Both the position numbers and the translations under genes were made by a program. The notes under the pieces were generated by a model that saw nothing but the letters and a program-made list of their open reading frames with translations, was not told the DNA's origin and made no database searches. Below are positions 16,380 to 26,426 of a stretch of DNA of 47,589 bases, in pieces; positions within the stretch are counted from its first letter, which is position 1; each line of letters starts with the position of its first letter. Where the stretch lies: NCBI GenBank assembly GCA_038848005.1, contig JAWCNZ010000011.1, positions 1 through 47,589 on the forward strand, given 5' to 3'. Origin of the DNA: JAWCNN01 sp038848005 (lineage in GTDB: Archaea; Thermoproteota; Bathyarchaeia; Bathyarchaeales; Bathycorpusculaceae).

Positions 16380-16779
16380 ATACGTTGTTGACGCCTACGC
16401 TTGGATAGAGTATTTTAGAGGTTCTAAATCTGGGGAAGTTGCCAAAAAATACATAGAAAGTGGGGGTTCAGCAACTCCAACAATAGTTGTTTCAGAAATT
16501 AGCAGAAAACTACTGAGAGAAATCGAGCTTGGAAATGAAACTCATGAAGGAAGATTAAAACGTCTAGAGTTTATAAGAGCAGCAAGTCAAATAGTTGATT
16601 TGGATTTTGAAATTGCGGCTGAAGCAGGCGAAATTGACTTGGACATGAAAAAGAAAGTGAAAGACTGGGGTTTGGCGGACTCAATAATCTTATGCACGGC
16701 AAGAACAGCTAAAGGAAAAGTTGTCACTGGAGACGAGCACTTTAGAGGATTAGAAGAAACAATTTTCATTAAAGAATAA
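16369..16779 (+). CDS. vapC: PIN-domain ribonuclease toxin (VapC type)
   Basis: A 136-aa PIN domain with all four acidic ligands visible: D8 (YVVDAYAWIEY), E43 (VVSEIS), D104 (GLADSIIL) and D122 (VTGDEHF). These coordinate Mg2+ for RNA cleavage. The ATG lies inside the end of the antitoxin gene, giving coupled translation. It belongs to a different VapBC subtype from the pair at 8 kb (RHH rather than AbrB antitoxin). Confidence 0.9.
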   Translation: MSYRYVVDAYAWIEYFRGSKSGEVAKKYIESGGSATPTIVVSEISRKLLREIELGNETHEGRLKRLEFIRAASQIVDLDFEIAAEAGEIDLDMKKKVKDWGLADSIILCTARTAKGKVVTGDEHFRGLEETIFIKE

Positions 16780-16804
16780 TTTCTATCTATAGCGTTTTCT
16801 TAAC

Positions 16805-16813
16805 TTTTATATA
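16805..16813 (+). promoter_or_regulatory. TATA box of the ABC-2 exporter operon
   Basis: AACTTTTATATATTC lies about 45 bases before the ATG at 16855, between the vapC stop and the ATPase gene. It fits an archaeal TATA box giving a leader of roughly 20 bases. Confidence 0.45.
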
Positions 16814-16854
16814 TTCGGCTATAAATTCTAGGAAAGTTAAAGGAAGCCATATAA

Positions 16855-17799
16855 ATGGAATTAGCCATAGAAACAGTTGATTTAACAAAAAGGTATGGTT
16901 CACTAACTGCGGTAAACAAGCTTAACTTAAAGGTTGAACGAAACACAATACATGGTTTTCTCGGTCCAAACGGGGCTGGGAAAACCACTACAATAAAAAT
17001 TCTGACGGGATTGTTAACGCCGGATGAAGGTACAGTTAAGGTTTTAGGGCAAGAAGTGCGTGGAGACACGCCGGATGTTAGGTTAAAGGTTGGTTATATG
17101 CCTGAACTTCCAAAGTTTCCAAAGCACTTGCGTGGTTGGGAACTTTTGGATATTTATGGAAGAATGTATGGCATGAGTGAGCAACAACGCAGGGAGCAAA
17201 TACCCAAACTGCTTGATATGGTTGGGCTTAAAGGCAGAGAAAAAGATTTCATTGGAAAATATAGTAAGGGCATGCAACAGCGCATTGGCATTGCCCAAGC
17301 CTTGTTAAACGAGCCTGAACTGGTTATTTTAGACGAGCCAAGTTTGGGTTTAGACCCCGTTGGCATGGTTGAAATTAGAGAATTAGTGAAGGAAATAGCC
17401 AAAGAAGGCAGAACCGTTTTCATCTCATCCCATCTTCTTTTTGAGGTTGAACAGATATGCACTCACGTAACCATAATCCATAAAGGAGTTTCCCTAGCTT
17501 CAGACACGCTTCAAAACGTTTATGGCAAGCTTTCGGGACCAACATTGTTACAAGTGGAAGTTGCCAAGCTTTCAGAAGAAATTGTTGAAAACGTAAAGAA
17601 ACTGCCTTTTGTTTCCGGCATATCACGTGAAGACGACACCTTAACAATTGAATTGAAAACACGCGATGACGTTAGGCAGCAAATATCCCAAGAAATAACA
17701 AAATCTGGAGGAGTTATTACCGCCATGAACGTTAAGGGGCAAACGCTTGAAGAAGTTTTTATGCGGCTTGTCGCTAAATCGTCGGAGGGTAAAAGCTGA
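16855..17799 (+). CDS. ABC transporter ATP-binding protein (ABC-2 / CcmA-like)
   Basis: A 314-aa ATPase: Walker A GPNGAGKTT near 37-45, the variant signature YSKGMQQR, Walker B LVILDEPSLGLDP and the switch histidine in ISSHLL. The extra C-terminal 80 residues end in a domain with TLEEVFMRL, usual for ABC-2 exporters of the DrrA/NatA type. The permease gene begins immediately after the stop. The exported substrate is not predictable; drugs, Na+ or lipids are all served by this family. Confidence 0.92.
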   Translation: MELAIETVDLTKRYGSLTAVNKLNLKVERNTIHGFLGPNGAGKTTTIKILTGLLTPDEGTVKVLGQEVRGDTPDVRLKVGYMPELPKFPKHLRGWELLDIYGRMYGMSEQQRREQIPKLLDMVGLKGREKDFIGKYSKGMQQRIGIAQALLNEPELVILDEPSLGLDPVGMVEIRELVKEIAKEGRTVFISSHLLFEVEQICTHVTIIHKGVSLASDTLQNVYGKLSGPTLLQVEVAKLSEEIVENVKKLPFVSGISREDDTLTIELKTRDDVRQQISQEITKSGGVITAMNVKGQTLEEVFMRLVAKSSEGKS

Positions 17800-18753
17800 A
17801 TGACCGCTAAGGCGAAGCCTAACTGGAAAACCCGTTTTTGGGCGGTTGTGAAATATGAGCTTTTATGGAATATTCGAAAGAAAAAGTTCATAGGCGTGAT
17901 TGCAATTGCCTTTGTCTTCACTACTCTTTCCTTGGTTTTGCCAGTGGTTATGAGCAACGTGACGGGTCAACCGCTGAAGCCAAATCCGGACTATGTTGTT
18001 TCTTCTCTTGCCAACATTAGCGGGTTCAACTTTTTCCTTTTCGCCGTAGTAACAGTTATGAACAGCATTTCAGGCGAGTTTGAAAGCGGCACCATTGTTT
18101 CTTTGCTTACGAAACCCGTTTCTCGAACAATTGTTTTCTGCGGCAAACTTTTTGCAGCGTTTATCACCCTTTTCTCGGCTTACGCCATTCTTTTCTTGTA
18201 TTCAACCATCGGCGGAACAATCATTTACGGTCCCCAAAATAACTTGCATTTAATCCCGCTTTTATTGTTTGGAATTCTCATTAGCACATTTGTCTATGTA
18301 TCCATGGTTCTAGCCATAGGCTCAATTTCAAAAAGCTCTTTAATAGCCGCTCTTGGAACATTCGGATCTTTCATCGCCTTAAGCATAAGCTCTTCAATAC
18401 TTTCCATGTTCACAGATTATGCTTGGATTCTCAATTATCTGCCCGGAAGCGGAGCCACAGGCTACATAAAGGAGTTGAACCCGCAGAATCCATACCTGCC
18501 GGGAATGGCGGTGTTCACTGGAACGGACGGTATCGCCGCCAACCTAATTACCCATATACTTCACCCATCAATGGAGGTGGTCTTCTACAAAGTTGGCGGA
18601 ATTACAAATGGACAACCCAGTTTGTGGACTGAACTTTACTCAGAACCAATCTCGCTTATCGTACTAAGAGCAATGGTTGTAGCGGCAATTTACATTTTCA
18701 TCTTCCTATTCATTGCATGGTATGCCTTCAAACTGGCAGAAGTGATGGAGTAA
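17800..18753 (+). CDS. ABC-2 type transporter permease
   Basis: A 317-aa membrane protein with six predicted transmembrane segments: one near 30-50, a large external loop, then clusters at about 70-88, 115-140, 155-180, 185-205 and 290-312. The cytosolic segment FESGTIVSLLTKPVSRTIV is the diagnostic coupling motif of ABC-2 permeases, where pumps keep ISGEFESGT. It pairs with the preceding ATPase without any gap. Confidence 0.88.
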   Translation: MTAKAKPNWKTRFWAVVKYELLWNIRKKKFIGVIAIAFVFTTLSLVLPVVMSNVTGQPLKPNPDYVVSSLANISGFNFFLFAVVTVMNSISGEFESGTIVSLLTKPVSRTIVFCGKLFAAFITLFSAYAILFLYSTIGGTIIYGPQNNLHLIPLLLFGILISTFVYVSMVLAIGSISKSSLIAALGTFGSFIALSISSSILSMFTDYAWILNYLPGSGATGYIKELNPQNPYLPGMAVFTGTDGIAANLITHILHPSMEVVFYKVGGITNGQPSLWTELYSEPISLIVLRAMVVAAIYIFIFLFIAWYAFKLAEVME

Positions 18754-18767
18754 AGCTGGATTTTGGT

Positions 18768-18883
18768 GCGGCGGGCCGGATTTGAACCGGCGAACCCCTA
18801 CGGGAGAGGATGGCTCATAGGGGTTTAAGCCCTAAACGCCGATCTTGAGTCCTCCGCGTTAGACCTGGCTTCGCTACCGCCGC
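18768..18883 (-). tRNA. tRNA-Leu (anticodon CAA) with a 32-nt intron
   Basis: On the minus strand, acceptor arms GCGGCGG and CCGCCGC pair fully. The D arm is GCG...CGC, the anticodon stem GAGGA/TCCTC encloses CTCAAGA, the long variable arm TCCCGTAGGGGTTC is that of a class II tRNA, and the T arm is GCCGG-TTCAAAT-CCGGC. Interrupting the loop after position 37 is a 32-base insert (18812-18843), the canonical archaeal intron site; the junction can slide by three bases (ATC on both sides) without changing the product. CCA is not encoded. Mature length is 84 bases. An AT-rich element at 18910-18920 is a possible TATA box. Confidence 0.93.
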
Positions 18884-19240
18884 TTCAAAATAAACTTTAG
18901 TTTCTCTCTATTAAATTATTTTCTTATGTGTTCACAATGAAACCTAACATACAAAATATTAGCCCTTTTTCAAACGTCATCGTCAATTTTCCTATAAACC
19001 AGACGACATTTAAACCACCCAAATATTATTGTTATTTTCCACCCAAAAACAACAACAATTACAGTTGAAAACATCTAAGTTACATGAAAAAGTTTATATC
19101 GGAGCTGTGTGGTTTACGTGTTTAGCCTCTTAAACCAGAAACCATTTTTAAGTGGAGGAAATTGAAAGTTTGAGGAAACCCGCATCATATAAACATGTCC
19201 ATAAACGCTTAAATGTTAAATTTGCGGGGGGTTAAACAAA
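18884..19240. other. Intergenic region between tRNA-Leu and rpoB
   Basis: No convincing gene is visible in these 357 bases. The left part is AT-rich and holds the likely tRNA promoter. The right part contains the rpoB promoter and a leader of about 120 bases. The leader includes a 27-codon GTG frame (19152-19235) with no other support. There is no rpoH gene here, although many archaea have one directly before rpoB. Confidence 0.6.
19086..19099 (+). promoter_or_regulatory. Promoter of the RNA polymerase operon
   Basis: GAAAAAG followed by TTTATAT is a good BRE/TATA combination. It predicts transcription from about 19120 and a leader near 120 bases, unusually long for archaea, leaving room for leader-based control. 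Confidence 0.5.
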
Positions 19241-22200
19241 TTGGCTCAAATTTCAAAAGGAGACATAAATCTTCTATTGAAAGCATTTTTTAAAGAGAAG
19301 GGATTAGTCCGCCAACATTTAGACTCTTACAACGAGTTTGTAGACCATGGCTTACAGGAAATAATTGACGAGGTTGGCGAAATTCCAATAGAAGTTCCAG
19401 AAAATCCATACACAGTGAAGCTTGGACAAGTTTGGATAATAGACCCTCAAACGCGCATAACTGGTCCATACGTGACGGAAGTGGACGGCACAAAACATGA
19501 AATTTACCCCATGGAGGCAAGGCTTCGAAACCTAACGTATGCAGCACCCGTAGCCCTTGAAATGACACCTGTCATAGATGGCAGAGAGCAGGATACTGAG
19601 CTTGTCTATATTGGGAATATCCCTGTGATGTTGAAGTCAAAATTATGTTTCCTTTCGCAACTTTCAAGAGATGAGCTGATAGCTTGTGGAGAAGACCCTG
19701 ACGACCCAGGCGGCTACTTCATAGTGAACGGTTCAGAACGTGTAATAGTGGCTATGGAGGATTTGGCTCCAAACCGTGTAATAGTGGATATAGACGAGAA
19801 AGGCGCAACACCCGTGTATCAGGCGAAAATGTTCTCCACAACTGTGGGTTTCAGGGCTAGAATAGAATTGAAGTTGAAATCAGACGGCGTGATATATGTT
19901 TCAATGCCCGGTGTACCCACAGAAATTCCCATTGTTATTGTGATGCGTGCTTTGGGTTTGGAGTCGGATAAGGAAATAGCCGAGGCGATTTCTGTTGAAA
20001 AAGAAATACAAGTGGAACTTGAGCCTTCATTTGAAAAAGCCGTGGGCGTTGACACTGTAAAAGATGCTATTCTCTTCATTGGAAACCGTGTCGCCCACGG
20101 TCAAGTTGAGGAATACCGCATACAAAAAGCTGAAAATATACTTGACAAAAACTTTTTGCCGCATCTCGGTAGAACAAACCAAAACAGAAAAGAAAAAGCT
20201 TTGTTTCTCGGCGAAATGGCTTGCAGAGTAATAGAATTGAAACTTGGAAGAAGAAAACCCGACGACAAAGACCACTTCAAAAACAAAAGACTGCGGCTAG
20301 CGGGACCGTTGCTTGCTGATTTGTTCCGTGTAGCCTTCAGAAACCTTGTCAGAGACATAAAGTATCAGCTTGAACGTATAGGCGTGAAAGGACCAGTAAT
20401 AACTGTTTCAGCCGCCGTTCGCCCTGGAATAATAACCGAAAGGCTTCAACATGCGCTTGCGACTGGAAACTGGGGTAGGGGAAGGGTTGGCGTAACCCAA
20501 CTTTTAGACAGAACAAATCACATTTCAGCTTTAAGCCATTTGCGAAGGTTGCAGTCGCCTTTAAGCCGAAGCCAGCCGAACTTTGAAGCAAGAGACTTAC
20601 ACCCAACACATTGGGGTCGCTTATGCCCAAACGAAACCCCTGAAGGTTCAAACTGTGGTCTTGTCAAAAACTTAGCTTTGTCCGCATGTATCTCCGTGGG
20701 TATAAATCCTGAGAAAATAAGGCGAATTCTCTTCAGCATGGGCGTAACGCCCGTTCACGAGGCAAACGAAGCACTTAAGCTTTCAGGAGCAAAAGTGTTC
20801 GTTGACGGAAACCTCGTTGGATATTGCCGTTCCCCAGAAGATTTAACACGTGAATTTAGGGAAAGGCGAAGAACTGGCGAAATCTCAACAGAGGTCAACA
20901 TAGCCTACTTCTCAAAATCTCATGGAGAAAAAGATGAAATATATGTTAACTGCGACGAGGGAAGAGTTAGGAGACCCCTCATAATCGTTGAACATGGCGT
21001 TCCAAAGCTTCAGCCAGAACATGTCGAAAAAATTGCTTCCGGAGAATGGTCATGGGAGGACCTTGTCAAAAACGGCATAATTGAATATTTGGACGCTGAG
21101 GAAGAGGAAAACGCTTATGTAGCCTTAAGCCTTGAAGAGGTAACTCCAGAACACACGCATGTTGAAATTGCAACGCATATTATTCTTGGCATTTGCGCCT
21201 CAACAATACCCTACACAGAACACAACCAGTCACCGCGCAATTCTTATCAGGCGGCTATGGCGAAACAAGCCTTGGGAGTTTACGCAACAAACTTTCACCA
21301 ACGCGTAGACTCAAGGTCGCATATTCTACATTACCCACAAATTCCGCTTGTTGAAACAGCCTTAATGGACATTTTGGGATATAAACTTCGTCCGTCTGGA
21401 CAAAACTGTGTAGTAGCCGTATTATCCTATGAAGGCTACAACATGGAAGACGCTCTAATCTTTAATAAAGCATCAATTGAAAGAGGCTTGGCGCGCTCAA
21501 CCTTTTATAGGATTTATGAGGCAGAATGCCGCCAGTACCTTGGCGGATTAAAAGACAAATTCATCGTGCCTGAGCCTGGAACACGTGGTTTCAGAGGTGA
21601 GCAATATTATAGGCTTCTTGAACCAGATGGCATAATAAGCCTTGAAGCCAACGTTTCAGGCGGAGACGTTTTAATTGGTAGAATTAGCCCGCCGAGGTTT
21701 ATTGAGGAATATAAGGAGTTTGAAGTGAAAGGCCCTTCGATGCGTGACACGTCCGTGGATATGCGTCCGTCGGAAACTGGAATTGTTGATGCCATTTTCT
21801 TAACGGAGTCTGGGGAGGGAAGCAAACTTGTAAAGGTTAGAGTTAGAGACCAACGCATTCCAGAGTTAGGCGACAAGTTTGCCTCCCGCCACGGACAAAA
21901 AGGCGTTATAGGGTTAATTGTTCCACAAGAGGACATGCCCTTCACTGAAGACGGCATAGTTCCAGACATCATAATTAATCCGCACGCTATTCCCTCAAGA
22001 ATGACGATTGGACAGTTTGTGGAGTCACTGGCTGGAAAAGTTGCCGCTGTAAGGGGAAAACCAGTTGATGGCACACCCTTCTCAAATGAAAGGTCTGAGG
22101 AGCTTAGAAAAGCCCTAATTAGGCTTGGGTTCAGCCATACAGGCAACGAAGTATTCTACAATGGTGTGACAGGCGAAAAATTTGTTGCGGAAATTTTCGT

Positions 22201-22606
22201 TGGAGTAGTGTACTACCAGAAGTTGCATCACATGGTCGCCGACAAAATACATGCAAGAGCTAGAGGACAAGTGCAGATGCTGACTAGACAACCCACAGAA
22301 GGGCGAGCCAGAGGCGGAGGCTTAAGGTTCGGCGAAATGGAACGTGACTGCCTAATTGGGCATGGAGCTGCCATGCTTCTTCGAGATAGGCTTTTGGAAG
22401 AATCTGACAAGTACACGCTTTATATTTGTGAAAGCTGCGGTTACATAGCCTATTACGACATGAAACAGCGCAAATACATTTGTAGAATATGCGGAGACAA
22501 GGCAAAGATTTCGCCCGTAATAGTTTCTTATGCTTTCAAGCTTCTCCTCCAAGAATTAATGAGCCTTTGCATAGCTCCAAAATTAAAACTTAAGGAGAAA
22601 GCCTAA
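19241..22606 (+). CDS. rpoB: DNA-directed RNA polymerase subunit B
   Basis: A 1121-aa unsplit second-largest polymerase subunit, which forms the protrusion, lobe and wall and half of the active centre. Recognisable blocks are RLCPNETPEGSNCGL, YNMEDALIFNK, RIPELGDKFASRHGQKGV and the C-terminal clamp zinc ribbon with C1063, C1066, C1081 and C1084. The start is TTG with a G-run (GGGGGG) 10 bases upstream. Euryarchaeal B''/B' splitting is absent. The rpoA gene starts two bases after the stop. Confidence 0.97.
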   Translation: MAQISKGDINLLLKAFFKEKGLVRQHLDSYNEFVDHGLQEIIDEVGEIPIEVPENPYTVKLGQVWIIDPQTRITGPYVTEVDGTKHEIYPMEARLRNLTYAAPVALEMTPVIDGREQDTELVYIGNIPVMLKSKLCFLSQLSRDELIACGEDPDDPGGYFIVNGSERVIVAMEDLAPNRVIVDIDEKGATPVYQAKMFSTTVGFRARIELKLKSDGVIYVSMPGVPTEIPIVIVMRALGLESDKEIAEAISVEKEIQVELEPSFEKAVGVDTVKDAILFIGNRVAHGQVEEYRIQKAENILDKNFLPHLGRTNQNRKEKALFLGEMACRVIELKLGRRKPDDKDHFKNKRLRLAGPLLADLFRVAFRNLVRDIKYQLERIGVKGPVITVSAAVRPGIITERLQHALATGNWGRGRVGVTQLLDRTNHISALSHLRRLQSPLSRSQPNFEARDLHPTHWGRLCPNETPEGSNCGLVKNLALSACISVGINPEKIRRILFSMGVTPVHEANEALKLSGAKVFVDGNLVGYCRSPEDLTREFRERRRTGEISTEVNIAYFSKSHGEKDEIYVNCDEGRVRRPLIIVEHGVPKLQPEHVEKIASGEWSWEDLVKNGIIEYLDAEEEENAYVALSLEEVTPEHTHVEIATHIILGICASTIPYTEHNQSPRNSYQAAMAKQALGVYATNFHQRVDSRSHILHYPQIPLVETALMDILGYKLRPSGQNCVVAVLSYEGYNMEDALIFNKASIERGLARSTFYRIYEAECRQYLGGLKDKFIVPEPGTRGFRGEQYYRLLEPDGIISLEANVSGGDVLIGRISPPRFIEEYKEFEVKGPSMRDTSVDMRPSETGIVDAIFLTESGEGSKLVKVRVRDQRIPELGDKFASRHGQKGVIGLIVPQEDMPFTEDGIVPDIIINPHAIPSRMTIGQFVESLAGKVAAVRGKPVDGTPFSNERSEELRKALIRLGFSHTGNEVFYNGVTGEKFVAEIFVGVVYYQKLHHMVADKIHARARGQVQMLTRQPTEGRARGGGLRFGEMERDCLIGHGAAMLLRDRLLEESDKYTLYICESCGYIAYYDMKQRKYICRICGDKAKISPVIVSYAFKLLLQELMSLCIAPKLKLKEKA

Positions 22607-22607
22607 C

Positions 22608-25600
22608 ATGGCTGAAGAAGTCGTTCATAAGGTTGTGGACAACATTCAATTCAGTTTGTTCTCACCACAAGAATTGCGCAAACTTTCAGTTGTGGAAATT
22701 CAAACACCAGACACATACGACGAAGACGGAGCTCCAATAACAGCTGGTCTTATGGATGGTAGGCTTGGAACCCTTGAGCCGAGGCAGAGATGCAAAACAT
22801 GTGGAAACACGGCTATTCGATGTCCAGGCCATTTCGGACACATCGAACTTGCAGTTCCAATAGTGCATATAGAATTTACAAAACTAATCTATGAACTTCT
22901 GAAATCCACTTGTCGAAACTGCGGGCGCATTCTTCTTCCAGATGACGCCATAAAAAGGGCTAAAGCCAGAATTGAAAAGAGCCGTCGACTTTTAGGCATG
23001 GTTACAGAGGAATTTTACAAGTCTGTTATTCAAGAAATAAAGGCTAAGCAGTGTCCACATTGCGGAGCTGTTCAATACAAAGTGGTTTTTGAAAAACCAA
23101 CCAAATTTACAGAGCAAATTCCAGGAAGCGGTTCAGAACCTTTAACTCCAAGCATGATTAGGGAAAGGCTTGAACGTATACCCGACGAAGACCTTGAAAT
23201 TTTAGGTTTCAATCCCAAAGCTGCACGTCCAGAATGGATGGTTCTGCAAGTTTTGCCAGTTCCACCAGTATATGTGCGTCCGTCCATAACGCTTGAATCT
23301 GGGATTCGCTCGGAAGACGACCTAACCCACAAACTTGTTGACATAATCCGCATTAACCAGAGGCTCAAGGAAAACATGGATGCTGGCGCACCAACCCTCA
23401 TAATCCAAGACCTCTCAGAGCTTTTGCAATATCATGTGACAACATACTTCAACAATGAAGCTTCTGGGATTCCTCCAGCGCGACACCGTTCTGGCAGAGC
23501 CTTAAAAACTTTATCACAGAGGCTTAAGGGTAAAGAGGGAAGGTTTAGAAGCAACCTTTCTGGAAAAAGGGTTGATTTTTCCGCTCGCACAGTGGTTTCT
23601 CCAGATCCAAACCTTGACATAAACGAGGTTGGCGTTCCAATAGAAGTTGCCATGCGATTGTCCGTGCCAGAAAAAGTTACGGATTGGAACATTGAGGAAA
23701 TGCGGAAACTCGTTATAAATGGACCTGAAAAGTACCCGGGTGCGCTTTACATTATACGACCTGACGGCAAACGCATAAGGCTTGAGTTTGTTGCTGATAG
23801 GGAAAAAGTTGCTGAGGCTTTAATGCCTGGCTTTATTGTGGAACGCCACCTTAAAAACGGGGACATAGCCATCTTCAACCGTCAACCTTCGCTTCACCGC
23901 ATGTCGATAATGGCGCATAGAGTCCGTGTTTTACCATACAAAACCTTCCGCCTACACTTGTGTGTTTGTCCGCCTTACAACGCAGATTTTGACGGAGACG
24001 AAATGAACCTTCATATACCGCAAAGCGAAGAAGCCCGAACAGAAGCGCTTCTGCTAATGCAAGTTCAAGACCAGATACTCTCGCCGAGGTTTGGCGGTCC
24101 AATAATAGGGGCAATCCGAGACTTTATAACCGCAGCTTACCTATTCACAAGAAAAACAAACTACCTAACAAAAGAAGAAGTTTGCAATTTACTCATGGCA
24201 GCTGGATATGAAGGGCCACTTCCAGAACCTAAAATAAAGGAACCTCAGCCATTATGGACTGGTAAACAAATTTTCAGTTTGTTCCTGCCTAAAAACATGA
24301 ATTATGCCTTGAAAGCCAACATTTGCCTTGGATGTGCGAAATGCGAGGGCGAAAATTGCAAGCATGACGCTTATGTCGTTGTGAAAAACGGTGAGCTTGT
24401 AAGCGGCGTCATAGACAGGCGCTCCATCGGCGCAGAACAGTCTGAAAGCCTCCTGCATAGGATAATTAAGGATTATGGAACAAAAGCTGGAAGAGAATTC
24501 CTAAACAAGATAACGAGGCTTTTAAAGCGTTTCATATCAATGCGTGGTTTCACCTATTCCTATGACGAGCTTGTTTTGTCGCCGGCGGCTGAAAACAAAA
24601 TAAACAAGACGATGGAGCGAGTTGAGAAAAAAGTTAAGGAGCTCATAGAAAATTATCGTAAAGGCACGTTGCCAAGGCTTCCTGGACAAACTTTGGAGGA
24701 TTCCTTCGAAATTTATGTAATGAACGAGCTGGCAAAAGCCCGAGATGAAGCTGGAAAAATAGCTGACGAAGACTTCACACTTGAAAACGCTGGCATAGTA
24801 ATGACAAGAACAGGCGCTAGAGGCTCAAGCCTAAACATTGGACAAATGAGCGCGTGCATAGGACAACAGTCAGTGCGCGGAAAAAGGATACTTCGTGGCT
24901 ATTTGGGACGGGCGCTTCCCCACTTTAAGCCTGGAGATCCAAGTCCAAAAGCCAGAGGTTTCGTGTATTCCTCTTATCAGAAGGGGTTGGACGCTATTGA
25001 ATTTTTCTTCCACGCCATGGGTGGACGGGAAGGACTTGTCGACACAGCCGTTCGAACACAGCAAAGCGGTTACATGCAGAGACGCCTCATCAACGCGTTG
25101 GAGCATATACGCCTGGAATACGATGGAACTGTTAGAAACTCAGCTGGAGACATAATTCAATTCAAATACGGCGAAGACGGAGTTGACCCCGCCAAAAGCG
25201 ATCATGGAAAAGCCGTGAACGTAAGCCGCTTAGTTGAACAGTTAAAAATAGCTGGAAAAGAGGGTAGAGCTGCCTCAGCCGAATACATCCAGAAAAAACT
25301 TGAGGAAGTTAAAGACCAACTCACGCCTTTGCTTATAGAGGAGCTTAAACAAAATTTAGCTAAAGCCAAACTGAGCAAGGAAGGCGTGGACGAAGCGGTT
25401 AGGTTAACGGTTGAACATTACAAGCGTGCATTAATGGAGCCAGGCGAAGCCGTTGGAATAGTTGCAGCCCAATCAATAGGTGAACCGGGCACACAGATGA
25501 CCCTTAGAACGTTCCATTATGCTGGAGTTAGAGAACAAAACGTAACCTTGGGTTTGCCGAGGCTCATAGAAATTGTTGATGCCAGAAGGGTTCCATCCAC

Positions 25601-26426
25601 GCCTATAATGACCATTTACCTTACAGGCGAATATAAGAAAAGCAGGGAAGCCGCTGTGAAAGTTGCACGTAAAATACTTTACACGACGTTGGAGGATTTG
25701 ACTGAAAAAATTTATGAGGATCCCATGCGCGAGGAAATAGTTGTTGAGCTTAACAAGTCGATGATGGAAGACCGTGGAGTGACCTTAGAGGAGTTAAAGG
25801 AGAAACTGCAGATACAAAACTGCAGCGTAAGTATAAGAGGAAGTAAAATACATATAAAGCCCAAAAAGGCTGATGTCCTCAAAAAATTGTTGGATAAGGT
25901 TTCGTCGTTTTATGTTAAGGGGATTCCAGGCATAAAGCGTGCGCTTGTCACGGAAGAACACGGTGAATGGGTTATACGGACCGACGGTTCAAACTTGCCT
26001 AAAGTTTTAGAAGTCGCTGGAGTGGACACCACACGAACAACAACAAATAACATTCATGAAATAGCGAAAACTTTGGGGATAGAGGCTGCCAGAAACGCCC
26101 TAATAAGCGAGTCTAAAAGCGTTTTGGAGGATCAAGGGTTGGACGTTGACATTCGCCATGTTATGCTTGTCGCTGACATGATGACTTCGACGGGTGAAGT
26201 GCAGCAGATTGGACGTCACGGCATAAGCGGTAAAAAGTCAAGTGTTTTGGCTAGGGCTGCTTTTGAGATAACCGTTCCAAACATCGTTGACGCTGCGGTT
26301 AAAGGCGAAAGCGACCCGTTGGAAGGCGTAACCGAAAACGTTATTGTTGGGCAGTCCATACCAATCGGCACGGGACTTGTAGAGTTGTACATGTCAACAA
26401 GCGATTTAAGAAGGGAAAACAAATGA
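22608..26426 (+). CDS. rpoA: DNA-directed RNA polymerase subunit A (fused A' and A'')
   Basis: A 1272-aa single-chain largest subunit. N-terminal clamp zinc ligands C62, C65, C72 and H75 and the catalytic Mg loop NADFDGDEMN (458-467) belong to A'. The A'' part begins around 890-930, where the segment EPGEAVGIVAAQSIGEPGTQ (about 941-960) marks the trigger-loop region. In most archaea these are two genes (rpoA1, rpoA2); one chain is known in Thaumarchaeota and relatives, and in eukaryotes. I see no frameshift at the junction, so the fusion is real. Overlap with rpl30e is 4 bases. Confidence 0.97.
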   Translation: MAEEVVHKVVDNIQFSLFSPQELRKLSVVEIQTPDTYDEDGAPITAGLMDGRLGTLEPRQRCKTCGNTAIRCPGHFGHIELAVPIVHIEFTKLIYELLKSTCRNCGRILLPDDAIKRAKARIEKSRRLLGMVTEEFYKSVIQEIKAKQCPHCGAVQYKVVFEKPTKFTEQIPGSGSEPLTPSMIRERLERIPDEDLEILGFNPKAARPEWMVLQVLPVPPVYVRPSITLESGIRSEDDLTHKLVDIIRINQRLKENMDAGAPTLIIQDLSELLQYHVTTYFNNEASGIPPARHRSGRALKTLSQRLKGKEGRFRSNLSGKRVDFSARTVVSPDPNLDINEVGVPIEVAMRLSVPEKVTDWNIEEMRKLVINGPEKYPGALYIIRPDGKRIRLEFVADREKVAEALMPGFIVERHLKNGDIAIFNRQPSLHRMSIMAHRVRVLPYKTFRLHLCVCPPYNADFDGDEMNLHIPQSEEARTEALLLMQVQDQILSPRFGGPIIGAIRDFITAAYLFTRKTNYLTKEEVCNLLMAAGYEGPLPEPKIKEPQPLWTGKQIFSLFLPKNMNYALKANICLGCAKCEGENCKHDAYVVVKNGELVSGVIDRRSIGAEQSESLLHRIIKDYGTKAGREFLNKITRLLKRFISMRGFTYSYDELVLSPAAENKINKTMERVEKKVKELIENYRKGTLPRLPGQTLEDSFEIYVMNELAKARDEAGKIADEDFTLENAGIVMTRTGARGSSLNIGQMSACIGQQSVRGKRILRGYLGRALPHFKPGDPSPKARGFVYSSYQKGLDAIEFFFHAMGGREGLVDTAVRTQQSGYMQRRLINALEHIRLEYDGTVRNSAGDIIQFKYGEDGVDPAKSDHGKAVNVSRLVEQLKIAGKEGRAASAEYIQKKLEEVKDQLTPLLIEELKQNLAKAKLSKEGVDEAVRLTVEHYKRALMEPGEAVGIVAAQSIGEPGTQMTLRTFHYAGVREQNVTLGLPRLIEIVDARRVPSTPIMTIYLTGEYKKSREAAVKVARKILYTTLEDLTEKIYEDPMREEIVVELNKSMMEDRGVTLEELKEKLQIQNCSVSIRGSKIHIKPKKADVLKKLLDKVSSFYVKGIPGIKRALVTEEHGEWVIRTDGSNLPKVLEVAGVDTTRTTTNNIHEIAKTLGIEAARNALISESKSVLEDQGLDVDIRHVMLVADMMTSTGEVQQIGRHGISGKKSSVLARAAFEITVPNIVDAAVKGESDPLEGVTENVIVGQSIPIGTGLVELYMSTSDLRRENK

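Noticed and set aside
19152..19235. 27-codon GTG frame in the rpoB leader
   Set aside because: No ribosome site of note, no domain, ends just before the rpoB ribosome site; could be chance. Kept only as a remark.
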